From UBA7446 sp049596455 (GTDB taxonomy: Bacteria; Bacteroidota; Bacteroidia; Flavobacteriales; Flavobacteriaceae): a stretch of 23,315 bases of DNA. Positions 16,480-23,315 of the stretch are shown here, in pieces. The notes below the pieces were generated by a model. It did not search any database. It had not been told where the DNA came from and was given only the letters and a program-made list of their open reading frames with translations. Each line of letters starts with the position of its first letter. Positions within the stretch are counted from its first letter, which is position 1. The translations under genes were made by a program, and so were the position numbers. The stretch spans positions 1-23,315 of the forward strand of contig JBMYLP010000016.1 of NCBI GenBank assembly GCA_049596455.1, given 5' to 3'.

Positions 16480-17499
16480 ATGATTTTAGTAACCGGCGGT
16501 TTAGGGTATATTGGGTCGCACACCGTAGTAGCCCTACAAGAAAAAGGGTACAAAGTGCTTATTGTTGACGATTTATCAAATTCTTCCGTTGAGGTATTGG
16601 ATGGCATAGAAACGGCTAGTGGTAATCGCCCAACATTTGTTGAACTCAACTTGCAAGATGCCAAAGCGTTGGCTTCGCTTTTTGAAAAACATCGCATTAC
16701 GGGAATTATCCATTTTGCAGCCTTTAAAGCAGTGGGAGAAAGCGTGCAAAAACCGGTGGCGTATTACCAAAATAATTTGGGTTCACTGCTCAATCTATTG
16801 GCAGAAGTAGAAAAAGCTGATGCGCCCATTCCGTTTATTTTTAGCTCGTCGTGCACCGTTTATGGCGAAGCTACCGAGCTCCCCATTACTGAAAATGCGC
16901 CTGTGCAACCTGCCATGTCGCCATATGGGAATACCAAACAAATTGGTGAAGAAATTTTGGTGGATGCCGTAAACGCTATCGAAGGGTTTAGGGTCATTGC
17001 GTTACGCTATTTTAATCCTATTGGTGCACATCCATCTATTGCCATTGGCGAATTACCCCTTGGCAAACCGCAGAATTTGGTTCCGTTTATTACCCAAACT
17101 GCAGCGGGGATTTATCCTAAACTCACCGTGTTTGGCAATGACTACCCCACCCCCGACGGCACCAACGTCAGAGATTATATTCATGTGGTAGATTTAGCAG
17201 AGGCACACGTGGTAGCCATGGAGCGTATTTTGGAGCAGAAAAGTGCAGACGCCTACGAAGTGTTCAATTTAGGAACAGGTAAAGGAAGTAGCGTATTGGA
17301 GGTTATTCAAAGTTTTGAACGTGTTTCAAGGCAAAAACTCCCTTACGAAATTGGTGCACGCCGTGAAGGTGACGTAGTAGCCGCCTATGCTAACACCACC
17401 AAAGCAAATACGGTTTTGGGTTGGAAAACCAAACGCAGCCTGGACGAAGCTATTGCTTCGGCATGGAAATGGGAGCAGAAAGTAAGAAAGCTTTTGTAA
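16480..17499 (+). CDS. galE: UDP-glucose 4-epimerase
   Basis: NAD-dependent extended short-chain dehydrogenase that interconverts UDP-glucose and UDP-galactose for galactose use and glycan synthesis. The 339-residue product is almost the same length as E. coli GalE (338). It carries the Rossmann motif GGLGYIG (6-12), acidic VDDL (29-32), catalytic SSSCTVYG with Ser124, and YGNTK with Tyr149 and Lys153, the same numbering as E. coli. The sugar-binding RYFNPIGAHPS and NVRDYIHVVDLA segments are also present. It likely has its own promoter. It converges with the alkB-like gene, with 15 bases between stops. Confidence 0.94.
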   Translation: MILVTGGLGYIGSHTVVALQEKGYKVLIVDDLSNSSVEVLDGIETASGNRPTFVELNLQDAKALASLFEKHRITGIIHFAAFKAVGESVQKPVAYYQNNLGSLLNLLAEVEKADAPIPFIFSSSCTVYGEATELPITENAPVQPAMSPYGNTKQIGEEILVDAVNAIEGFRVIALRYFNPIGAHPSIAIGELPLGKPQNLVPFITQTAAGIYPKLTVFGNDYPTPDGTNVRDYIHVVDLAEAHVVAMERILEQKSADAYEVFNLGTGKGSSVLEVIQSFERVSRQKLPYEIGARREGDVVAAYANTTKANTVLGWKTKRSLDEAIASAWKWEQKVRKLL

Positions 17500-17514
17500 G
17501 CTAGCCGTTTTCAA

Positions 17515-18546
17515 CTACTTGTTGGGCATTAATTTTGGATGAATAACACGAAACCAAAGAGGCGGAAAAAGTGCTAAAAGCATGGATGCTGGATAACCAA
17601 ATGGCAGTGTTGGGCTGTTTTCTAGGCTATCTAATACTTGATATTTTTTTGAAGCTCGGAAATGGTGATCACTATGCCGAGTTAACTCATAGAGCACAAT
17701 TCTACCCATGATATGATCGGAATTCCATGAGTGTATGTGTTGAACCTTTTCGTAATTGCCGTTGATTTTTTTTCGAGCCAAGCCATAATGCTCTATATAA
17801 TTGATGGTTTCGAGAAACAAGAAGGAAATTATCCCCACAAATAAAGCAATAGAAAATATTTTTACTCCAAAAAAAGCATAAACACCACCCAAATATGCTA
17901 CTTGGTAAATGATAAACAACAGCATGTTGTTTTTGATTGAGAAAAAATGTGCCCCTTTCTTTTTGAGTAGTTTGGTTTGTATCCGCCATGCATTTTTATA
18001 TTGACCAAAAACCGATGTTATCCAAAAATGATATAAACTCTGCCCCTTTTTTGCAGTTGCTGGGTCTTGTTCGGTGGCAACATACTTATGATGCCCGTAA
18101 TTGTGCTCCAGAGTAAAATGCATATACAAACAAGGCAATAGCAATAGCCTTGTGAGTAAAATCTCAAATTTTCCTTTCCTATGACCTAGCTCATGTGCAA
18201 CATTCACTGCGTTAGTTGCCAACAAAATGCCTAGCGCAAAAATTAACCCCACATATTCATAAATACTTAAACTTGCTGTTGAAAAGCTATATATCCCATA
18301 ACATAGCACAGAGTAAACAATAGGAACGTTTAAGTAAAGAAGCCAATCAAAAAAACGATTCAACCCCCTTTTTTGTTTATCAATATCTGAAAATTCATCG
18401 TTTTTTATCGGAATTATGCCTTCAAGAAAGGGTATTAAAACAAACACATAAGCCAATGCAGTGAAGGAGAAGACTCCTTTAAAATAGAAACTAACAACTA
18501 CACTCAGCGGAACGGTGTATGCCATGAGATATTTTAAGTACTTCAT
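17515..18546 (-). CDS. alkB: AlkB-type alkane 1-monooxygenase (membrane di-iron)
   Basis: Integral-membrane non-haem di-iron oxygenase that puts oxygen on the terminal carbon of alkanes or similar chains. The 343-residue product has about six hydrophobic segments and all the AlkB histidine signatures: HELGH (118-122), EHNYGHHKYVAT (147-158), NYIEHYGL (249-256, the HYG motif that marks alkane hydroxylases), HSWNSDH (272-278) and RHSDHH (290-295). It is somewhat shorter than classical AlkB (about 400), mostly at the N-terminus. No rubredoxin or rubredoxin reductase gene is adjacent, so electron partners must be elsewhere. The natural substrate may be an alkane, a fatty acid or a related lipid; family membership is firm, substrate is not. 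Confidence 0.82.
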   Translation of the reverse strand: MKYLKYLMAYTVPLSVVVSFYFKGVFSFTALAYVFVLIPFLEGIIPIKNDEFSDIDKQKRGLNRFFDWLLYLNVPIVYSVLCYGIYSFSTASLSIYEYVGLIFALGILLATNAVNVAHELGHRKGKFEILLTRLLLLPCLYMHFTLEHNYGHHKYVATEQDPATAKKGQSLYHFWITSVFGQYKNAWRIQTKLLKKKGAHFFSIKNNMLLFIIYQVAYLGGVYAFFGVKIFSIALFVGIISFLFLETINYIEHYGLARKKINGNYEKVQHIHSWNSDHIMGRIVLYELTRHSDHHFRASKKYQVLDSLENSPTLPFGYPASMLLALFPPLWFRVIHPKLMPNK

Positions 18547-18575
18547 CTTATAAATCTATAAAAATTTTGAATACA

Positions 18576-18603
18576 CTAAATTATATCCGAATAAAAAATC
18601 AAA
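18576..18603 (-). promoter_or_regulatory. Possible alkB promoter
   Basis: On the minus strand TTTG (18603-18600), 16 bases, then TAATTTAG (18583-18576) resembles TTTG/TAnnTTTG with one mismatch in the -7 box and a slightly short spacer. It lies 30 bases before the alkB ATG. Weak call. Confidence 0.3.
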
Positions 18604-18687
18604 TAGCTTGACTGTTTTATTTGTGTTGTGGGGGATATTTCAACAAAAGCATTTGGACAAACGGTGGAAAAGTGTTGTGTTTCTGTA

Positions 18688-18718
18688 GTAATCCTCGTAA
18701 GGATTACGCCGAGATCCT
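18688..18718. repeat. Overlapping inverted repeats
   Basis: GTAATCC (18688-18694), TCGTAA, GGATTAC (18701-18707) form a perfect 7-bp stem. The AGGAT at 18700-18704 can instead pair with ATCCT at 18714-18718, so two mutually exclusive hairpins are possible. There is no T run after it, so it is not an obvious terminator. It could be a remnant of a small palindromic repeat. Confidence 0.4.
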
Positions 18719-18857
18719 CCAAAGTTCTGCGCTGAAAATAGCACCTACACTTTTTTTAACAATATATTATCAAATAATAGCATATAATTAACATTTTTTT
18801 TGCTAAAATGACAAAAAGCATGTAATTCGTTCTACACAATAATCAAACTTATCCATC

Positions 18858-19787
18858 ATGAAAATACTTTATTCAACACTTTTTTTTATTTTATCTTTTG
18901 TTTCTAATGCACAATGGGCCGGTTACAACGGCAATGGAACCGATGACTTATGGTCTAATAATGCCAATTGGGCTTTCCCAAGTGGTGTCACTGATCTTGA
19001 TACAGGCCAAAGAATAGACTTCTATGCCAATCCTATAACTGTTACGCTTGATGAAAATTATACGGCGAAAGGGCTAAAGATTCCTTCTAATAAAGCAAAT
19101 AATTTTACAGTAACAGGTGATAATACATTAACCATTGATATTGCTGATGCTGATCAAGGGAATCTAAATTCAGGTACGTTTGCAATAGAAAGCGCATCAA
19201 CTTCTGTTACAACGTTAACGCTAGATTGCAATGTAACCATTGCAAATTCTGTTACCCCTCAACAATACAAAGGCGTTTCGGTGGTGTCTACTTCAACAGA
19301 TGCTACTGCTGACAACATAATAAAGTTTGCCGCTGGGAAAACACTAACCCTTGCAGGATCATCAACAACTAGTTTTCATGGAACCGGGGAGGTGCACATT
19401 GAAGGTAATCTTGTAGGAACTCAAGGTATTCTTCTTGGATCAAATGCAAATGTTACCATTGGAAGCAGTTCATCTGACTTGTCGGGATATACAGGGGATA
19501 TTACTCTTGGCTCTGGTACCGAACTTACGATAAACTCTAATGGATCAAGCAAAATTTCAAATTCAAAAATACAAGTAAATGGCGGTGGAAACCCTAAAAT
19601 TACATTAGAAAGCCCAAATGTATTTACTCCTAACGAAATAAGGGTTAGCACTAAAACTAATCAAGTAGACAGAACCATTCCATCGCTAAAAAATGATGCT
19701 ACAGTTGTTTGCGCAGTGCAAATGTTTACAATACACGTTATTAATAATGCTAGAAGTTTAAAGCGCATGTATGTGATGAATACTTAA
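18858..19787 (+). CDS. Secreted beta-rich protein, probably 3'-truncated
   Basis: I do not recognise a named family. The 309-residue product has a signal peptide (MKILYSTLFFILSFVSNA, then QW) and an N-terminal DLWSNNANWAFPSG segment like those of secreted adhesin-type proteins. A Ser/Thr/Asn/Gly-rich body follows with alternating hydrophobic residues (KTLTLAGSSTTSF, GNLVGTQGILLGSNANVTIG, DITLGSGTELTINS) that suggests a beta-helix. Such flavobacterial proteins often end in a type IX sorting domain, but none is present. From about residue 271 the sequence changes character (RTIPSLKNDATVVC onward). There the DNA reads on the other strand as the start of an esterase, so the real protein was probably cut and the last 39 or so residues are accidental. 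It may be a pseudogene. Confidence 0.6.
   Translation: MKILYSTLFFILSFVSNAQWAGYNGNGTDDLWSNNANWAFPSGVTDLDTGQRIDFYANPITVTLDENYTAKGLKIPSNKANNFTVTGDNTLTIDIADADQGNLNSGTFAIESASTSVTTLTLDCNVTIANSVTPQQYKGVSVVSTSTDATADNIIKFAAGKTLTLAGSSTTSFHGTGEVHIEGNLVGTQGILLGSNANVTIGSSSSDLSGYTGDITLGSGTELTINSNGSSKISNSKIQVNGGGNPKITLESPNVFTPNEIRVSTKTNQVDRTIPSLKNDATVVCAVQMFTIHVINNARSLKRMYVMNT
19670..19768 (-). pseudogene. 5' fragment of a sialate O-acetylesterase-like gene
   Basis: On the minus strand, ATG at 19768 opens a classic signal peptide (MRFKLLALLITCIVNICTAQ). It is followed by TTVASFFSDGMVL, which matches the mature N-terminus of sialate O-acetylesterase/SGNH-type carbohydrate esterases (FxDxMVLQ pattern). The match stops at about 19670; beyond it the frame reads Ser-Thr-stop. 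Only about 33 codons remain. The fragment lies wholly inside the 3' end of the 18858 gene in the opposite orientation, so the two were joined by a rearrangement. The call rests on the signal peptide plus a 7-8 residue motif, so the family name is likely rather than certain. Confidence 0.55.
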
Positions 19788-19811
19788 AAATTAGATATAA
19801 AATTACATCTA

Positions 19812-19823
19812 TTTTTTTTTTTT
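19812..19823 (+). repeat. Run of 12 T
   Basis: A 12-base T homopolymer lies between the broken gene and the sulfatase. It is prone to slippage. No stem precedes it, so it is not a standard terminator. Confidence 0.5.
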
Positions 19824-19837
19824 CATATAACGAAGAT

Positions 19838-19913
19838 TTACCCAGCACTATACGAATATTACCCTGTGCATGTTAAATATTGTTTAAGTCAAGGTAATTT
19901 GTGTTGGGTGTAA
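19838..19913. repeat. Nested inverted repeats upstream of the sulfatase
   Basis: The outer arms are TTACCCAGCAC (19838-19848) and GTGTTGGGTGTAA (19901-19913), which pair over 11 positions with a 2-base bulge and one G-T. The inner arms are ATTACCCTG (19858-19866) and CAAGGTAAT (19890-19898), pairing 8 of 9. The structure ends 41 bases before the sulfatase ATG. A partial -7 box (TAATTTG, 19895-19901) overlaps the right arms, so this may be an operator or a folded leader. Confidence 0.4.
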
Positions 19914-19954
19914 TATATTTTATGTTTTAAATTTGATTTAATTAAACAAATACA

Positions 19955-21481
19955 ATGAAACTACATCTATTTTCCATAATTTTTTTAACCACCTTTTCGT
20001 TATTTGGGTGTGCTCAGCTTAAAGAAAACCCTAACATAATTATTATCTATACGGATGATTTGGGTTATGGCGATGTAAGTGCTTACGGTGCTACAGAAAT
20101 TAATACTCCTAATATGGATTTTTTAGCCAATAATGGAGTGCTATTCACTCAAGGCTATGCGTCTTCTGCAACATGCACCCCTAGTAGATATGCGCTACTT
20201 ACAGGAACCTATCCGTGGAAAGAAAAACGAGCACGTATCCTTCCAGGAACAGCGCCATTAATCATTGATACAGCCCAAATAACATTGCCCAAAATGCTTA
20301 AAAAACAAGGTTATGAAACAGCAGTCATTGGAAAATGGCATCTTGGCCTTGGTACAGGGCAAGTAGATTGGAATTCCCATATTAGTCCGGGACCAAATGA
20401 GATAGGATTTGACCACGCTTACATCATGGCAGCAACACAGGACAGAGTGCCAACAGTTTATATTGAGAATGGTTACGTGGATGGTTTAGATCCAGCAGAT
20501 CCCATTGAAATCAGTTACAAAAGGAATTATGAAGGTCAGGCAACAGGTAAAAACAATCCTGAATTATTGTCAATGATGTGGCACCATGGACATAACGGCA
20601 CTATAGTAAACGGCGTTCCTAGAATAGGTTTTATGAAAGGGGGCGAATCTGCAAAGTGGAGTGATATAGATATGGCAGATCATTTTTTGAATAAGGTTAA
20701 AAATTATATCAAATCAAAAAAAAACAAACCATTCTTTTTGTATTATGGCATGCAGCAACCCCATGTACCGCGTACACCTCACCCGCGTTTTGTTGGAGCT
20801 ACTTCTTTAGGACCAAGAGGAGATGTGATTGCTGAAGCCGATTGGTGTGTCGGAGAGCTTATTAAGACGCTAGAAGAAGAGGGGCTTTTGGAAAATACAC
20901 TTATCGTGTTTTCAAGTGATAATGGTCCTGTGTTAAATGACGGGTACTATGACGATGCGGTTGAAAAAAATGGAAACCACACTCCTGCTGGAGCATTGCG
21001 TGGTGGAAAATACAGCTTATTTGAAGCTGGAACTAGGGTTCCATTCATTACCTATTGGAAAGGAAAGATACAGCCTAAAAAGTCAGATGCATTGGTGAGC
21101 CAATTGGATCTATTTTCGTCTCTAGCCAGATTAACTGGAAGTGAACTACGTGCTGATGATAGCGTAGATTTATTGGATACATTTACAGGTAAAAGCGATG
21201 TGGGTCGTTCAGAGCTTATTTTGGAGGCAACTTCTAGAACTGCATTAAGAAGTGGGGATTGGGTAATGATTCCTCCTTACAATGGACCTGCTAAACTAAA
21301 AGCTGTTAATATTGAAATTGGCAATAGTAAACAATACCAACTTTATGATCTTTCGAAAGATATTAGTCAGCAAACCAATATGGCAGAAGCCGAGTCAGAA
21401 AAGCTTAATGAAATGATTCAGAAGTTCAAAGAAATTAGGGGAGACAACTACGCAAAAACAAAAAAAATAGAGCTTAAATAG
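19955..21481 (+). CDS. Sulfatase (S1 formylglycine family), lipoprotein
   Basis: Type I sulfatase that removes sulfate esters, probably from a carbohydrate. The 508-residue product has a lipoprotein signal (FLTTFSLFGC, lipidated Cys19). Metal-site residues are in YTDDLGYGD (Asp34, Asp35). The C-x-P-S-R motif is CTPSR with Cys74, the residue converted to formylglycine, followed by LLTG. GKWHLG (Lys127, His129) and SSDNGP (Asp322, Asn323) complete the active site. A C-terminal subdomain ends in QYQLYDLSKDISQQTNM, standard for carbohydrate sulfatases. It needs a formylglycine-generating or anaerobic maturase enzyme, not seen here. Its stop overlaps the eda stop by 8 bases (convergent), placing it beside uronate catabolism. 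The exact substrate cannot be read from sequence. Confidence 0.92.
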   Translation: MKLHLFSIIFLTTFSLFGCAQLKENPNIIIIYTDDLGYGDVSAYGATEINTPNMDFLANNGVLFTQGYASSATCTPSRYALLTGTYPWKEKRARILPGTAPLIIDTAQITLPKMLKKQGYETAVIGKWHLGLGTGQVDWNSHISPGPNEIGFDHAYIMAATQDRVPTVYIENGYVDGLDPADPIEISYKRNYEGQATGKNNPELLSMMWHHGHNGTIVNGVPRIGFMKGGESAKWSDIDMADHFLNKVKNYIKSKKNKPFFLYYGMQQPHVPRTPHPRFVGATSLGPRGDVIAEADWCVGELIKTLEEEGLLENTLIVFSSDNGPVLNDGYYDDAVEKNGNHTPAGALRGGKYSLFEAGTRVPFITYWKGKIQPKKSDALVSQLDLFSSLARLTGSELRADDSVDLLDTFTGKSDVGRSELILEATSRTALRSGDWVMIPPYNGPAKLKAVNIEIGNSKQYQLYDLSKDISQQTNMAEAESEKLNEMIQKFKEIRGDNYAKTKKIELK

Positions 21482-22145
21482 TTCTCACTTTTTGAATGAT
21501 TTCAAGAGCCAGGCGTACATTGTTTTCTAATTTCTTGAAATCTTGGTTATGAACAATTTCTTTGCTGATAAGTTTTGAACCCATACCCACGCAGGTTACC
21601 CCGGCATCAAACCAACCCTTGAGGTTTTCTTCTGTTGGAGATACGCCTCCTGTAGGCATGATGCTTGTCCAGGGTTGGGGTGCTAGTACTCCTTTAACAA
21701 ATCCTGGGCCATAGGTGCTTCCTGGAAATAACTTTACGATTTCACATCCGAGTTCTTCTGCTTTAGCAATTTCGGTAAGTGAACCGCAGCCCGGTGACCA
21801 AAGCACTTTTCTGCGGTTGCACACCATGGCAATGTCTTCTCTGAGCACGGGCGTCACCACAAAGTTGGCCCCGTTTAGCATATAGGCTGATGCAGCTCCT
21901 GCGTCTGTTACCGAGCCTACGCCCATAATCATCCCAGGGAGTTCTTTGATGGCGTATTTAGTGAGTTCTGTAAATACCTCAAGGGCAAAGTCACCACGGT
22001 TGGTAAACTCCATAAGGCGTGCACCGCCATCATAGCAGGCTTTGAGTACCTTTTTAGCGACTGCTACATCACTGTGAAAGAAGAGTGGTACCATACCACT
22101 TTCTTTCATCGTTTGCGCTACCTCTATTCTTGTAAACTGTGCCAT
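21474..22145 (-). CDS. eda: KDPG aldolase (2-dehydro-3-deoxy-6-phosphogluconate aldolase)
   Basis: Class I aldolase that splits 2-keto-3-deoxy-6-phosphogluconate into pyruvate and glyceraldehyde 3-phosphate, the last step of uronate and Entner-Doudoroff routes. The 223-residue TIM barrel has MEFTNRG with the proton-shuttle Glu46, GVGSVTDAG, WSPGCGSLTEI, and KLFPGS with the Schiff-base Lys138, followed by PTGGVSP for phosphate binding. It is the last gene of the minus-strand operon uxaC-kdgK-eda, starting 10 bases after the kdgK stop. Its tail overlaps the sulfatase tail. Confidence 0.94.
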   Translation of the reverse strand: MAQFTRIEVAQTMKESGMVPLFFHSDVAVAKKVLKACYDGGARLMEFTNRGDFALEVFTELTKYAIKELPGMIMGVGSVTDAGAASAYMLNGANFVVTPVLREDIAMVCNRRKVLWSPGCGSLTEIAKAEELGCEIVKLFPGSTYGPGFVKGVLAPQPWTSIMPTGGVSPTEENLKGWFDAGVTCVGMGSKLISKEIVHNQDFKKLENNVRLALEIIQKVRTI

Positions 22146-22155
22146 ATCTATTGGT

Positions 22156-23202
22156 TTAACGGGCTACACGACCTGATGCGTCGCCACCCATGAGTTTTTC
22201 TACTTCAGCTACCGTCACAAGGTTGGCATCGCCTTTTATAGTATGCTTTAAGCAAGAGGCTGCCACAGCAAAGTCCAGTGCATGTTGGTCGTTGTCTGGA
22301 TATTTTAATAGTCCATAGATAAGACCGCCCATAAACGAGTCGCCACCACCTACACGGTCTACAATGTCCGTGATTTGATACTGGGTGGTGTCATACATGG
22401 TTTTTCCGTCATACAATACCCCAGCCCATGTGTTGTGTGAGGCTGATATCGAACCTCTAAGCGTTGTAATGACTTTTTTAGCCTTTGGGAACTTCTCCAT
22501 CATTTGTTTACACACAGACAAAAACGCTTCTGCTTTTACATCATGACCTTGCGTTTGTACCGTTAAGCCTTCAGGCTTGATGTCAAAGTGCATCTCCGCA
22601 TCTTCTTCGTTTCCGAGTACAATATCGCAATATGATGTAAGCTCGGTCATGATTTTTTCACGGTGTGCATCATCGCAGTACTTCCACAACTTGGCGCGGT
22701 AGTTCAAATCCGTAGAAATGGTGATTCCTTTCTCACTTGCAATCTTCACAGCTTCTAGGCACGCATCTGCTGCAGATTGTGAAATTGCCGGCGTAATTCC
22801 CGTCCAGTGGAACCATTCCACTCCATCAAAAGCTTTGTCCCAATCCACCATTCCGGGCTCAATCTCAGACATGGCCGAATGGGCTCTGTCATAAACTACT
22901 TTACTGCCCCGACTGACAGCACCAGTCTCTAAGAAATAAATCCCCAAACGGTCACCACCACGAAGCATAAAATCAGTTTCAACACCTCGTTTGCGCATTT
23001 CCATAAATGCGCATTCTCCAATGTCGTTGCTAGGAACACGGGTTACAAAACGTACCGGAACGCCATAGTTGGCAAGGGATACTGCTACGTTGGACTCGCC
23101 ACCGCCATAAATAACATCGAAAGAATTGGTCTGCGAAAAACGCAAATAGCCTGGAGGCGCTAAACGCAACATAATCTCGCCAAAAGTGACTACTTTTTTC
23201 AT
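22156..23202 (-). CDS. kdgK: 2-dehydro-3-deoxygluconokinase (KDG kinase, PfkB family)
   Basis: Phosphorylates 2-keto-3-deoxygluconate to KDPG, the substrate of the next gene, eda. Counting from ATG 23202 the product has 348 residues. It starts MKKVVTFGEIMLRLAPPG and shows GGGESNVAVSLANYG (PfkB sugar-binding signature) and TDLNYRAKLW. The C-terminal PfkB motif DRVGGGDSFMGGL carries the catalytic Asp and anion hole. An in-frame ATG further upstream (23283) would lie in the end of uxaC, so 23202 is preferred; it is 16 bases after the uxaC stop. Tight spacing on both sides supports one operon. Confidence 0.93.
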   Translation of the reverse strand: MKKVVTFGEIMLRLAPPGYLRFSQTNSFDVIYGGGESNVAVSLANYGVPVRFVTRVPSNDIGECAFMEMRKRGVETDFMLRGGDRLGIYFLETGAVSRGSKVVYDRAHSAMSEIEPGMVDWDKAFDGVEWFHWTGITPAISQSAADACLEAVKIASEKGITISTDLNYRAKLWKYCDDAHREKIMTELTSYCDIVLGNEEDAEMHFDIKPEGLTVQTQGHDVKAEAFLSVCKQMMEKFPKAKKVITTLRGSISASHNTWAGVLYDGKTMYDTTQYQITDIVDRVGGGDSFMGGLIYGLLKYPDNDQHALDFAVAASCLKHTIKGDANLVTVAEVEKLMGGDASGRVAR

Positions 23203-23218
23203 TTTAAGATTTATATAA

Positions 23219-23315
23219 TTATTGGTTAAAGTTGAAATATGATTTAGCGTTGTGGTAACATGTTTCGATGTGCTCCAAAACAAAATCGCCCAATTCTACC
23301 TTACTAAAAGCTATC
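23219..23315 (-). CDS. uxaC: 3' end of glucuronate isomerase (uronate isomerase)
   Basis: Only the last 31 codons and the stop (23219-23221) are in the window. They read ...VELGDFVLEHIETCYHNAKSYFNFNQ. This closely parallels the C-terminus of E. coli UxaC (a MVKNICFNNARDYF type ending), including the C-[YF]-x-N-A-[RK]-x-Y-F pattern. UxaC turns glucuronate into fructuronate (or galacturonate into tagaturonate), the first step of the pathway that kdgK and eda complete. The steps between (reductase and dehydratase, uxuB/uxuA or equivalents) would be expected upstream, outside the window. Confidence 0.7.
   Translation of the reverse strand, partial: IAFSKVELGDFVLEHIETCYHNAKSYFNFNQ

Larger units (their letters stand above)
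18547..18857. other. Gene-free AT-rich gap between alkB and the beta-rich gene
   Basis: These 311 bases lie between two divergent starts. I find no convincing gene. The left part can hold the alkB promoter and the right part that of the 18858 gene. The middle (about 18650-18740) is less AT-rich and contains the hairpin at 18688-18718. Short open frames there resemble nothing I recognise and may be decayed coding sequence. Confidence 0.6.

Noticed and set aside
18800..18829. Promoter for the beta-rich gene (TTG, 20 bases, TAATTCG)
   Set aside because: The -7 match is poor and the region is so AT-rich that such a match is expected by chance.
19700..19787. Integron attC-like or insertion-sequence end at the tail of the beta-rich gene
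   Set aside because: No core-site pair or terminal repeats are present; the minus-strand esterase fragment explains the sequence better.
1..23315. CRISPR array, tRNA or rRNA genes, prophage, or a defence system
   Set aside because: No regular direct repeats, cloverleaf-like or rRNA sequences, or defence/phage protein motifs were found on either strand.

Overview
The window reads as chromosomal DNA of a Bacteroidetes bacterium, most likely a marine member of the Flavobacteriaceae. Several things point there. The promoters carry the Bacteroidetes -7 box TAnnTTTG, and starts have almost no Shine-Dalgarno sequence. PorT (type IX secretion) and a TamL-type lipoprotein barrel are present, the primary sigma factor is short, and rpsO-pnp-rpoD occur together.

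Region 1 (1-17500) is mostly housekeeping. It holds the K+ uptake pair trkA-trkH (minus strand; trkH runs off the left edge), then divergent menG/ubiE-porT, a convergent SpoU/TrmH-type RNA methyltransferase, and tamL. These are followed by fba, accD, rpsO, pnp, a strong terminator, rpoD-rpe (stop and start share one base), two lipoprotein metallohydrolase genes (M48 and DUF885), and galE. Most of these genes are intact and of family-typical length. The points of interest are regulatory or structural: a leaderless-looking menG, a TTG start for tamL set by a promoter, a hairpin in the rpsO leader, and an AccD that has lost its zinc-finger cysteines.

Region 2 (17500-23315) is accessory in character. 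An AlkB-type membrane di-iron monooxygenase (minus) is followed by a 311-base gene-free stretch, a secreted beta-rich protein with a broken 3' end, a lipoprotein sulfatase, and a minus-strand uronate operon (3' end of uxaC, then kdgK and eda). The sulfatase and the glucuronate-to-KDPG genes meet tail to tail. Together they suggest use of a sulfated, uronate-containing (for example algal) polysaccharide. The end of the beta-rich gene reads, on the opposite strand, as the signal peptide and first residues of a sialate-O-acetylesterase-like protein. This looks like a rearrangement scar in which two genes lost their 3' parts and were joined in opposite orientation.

I see no tRNA, rRNA, CRISPR array, intact insertion sequence or phage gene, and no convincing new multi-gene system. 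The best leads are the gene-fusion scar at about 19670, the sulfatase/glucuronate locus, the rpsO leader hairpin and the dyad structures near galE and the sulfatase.
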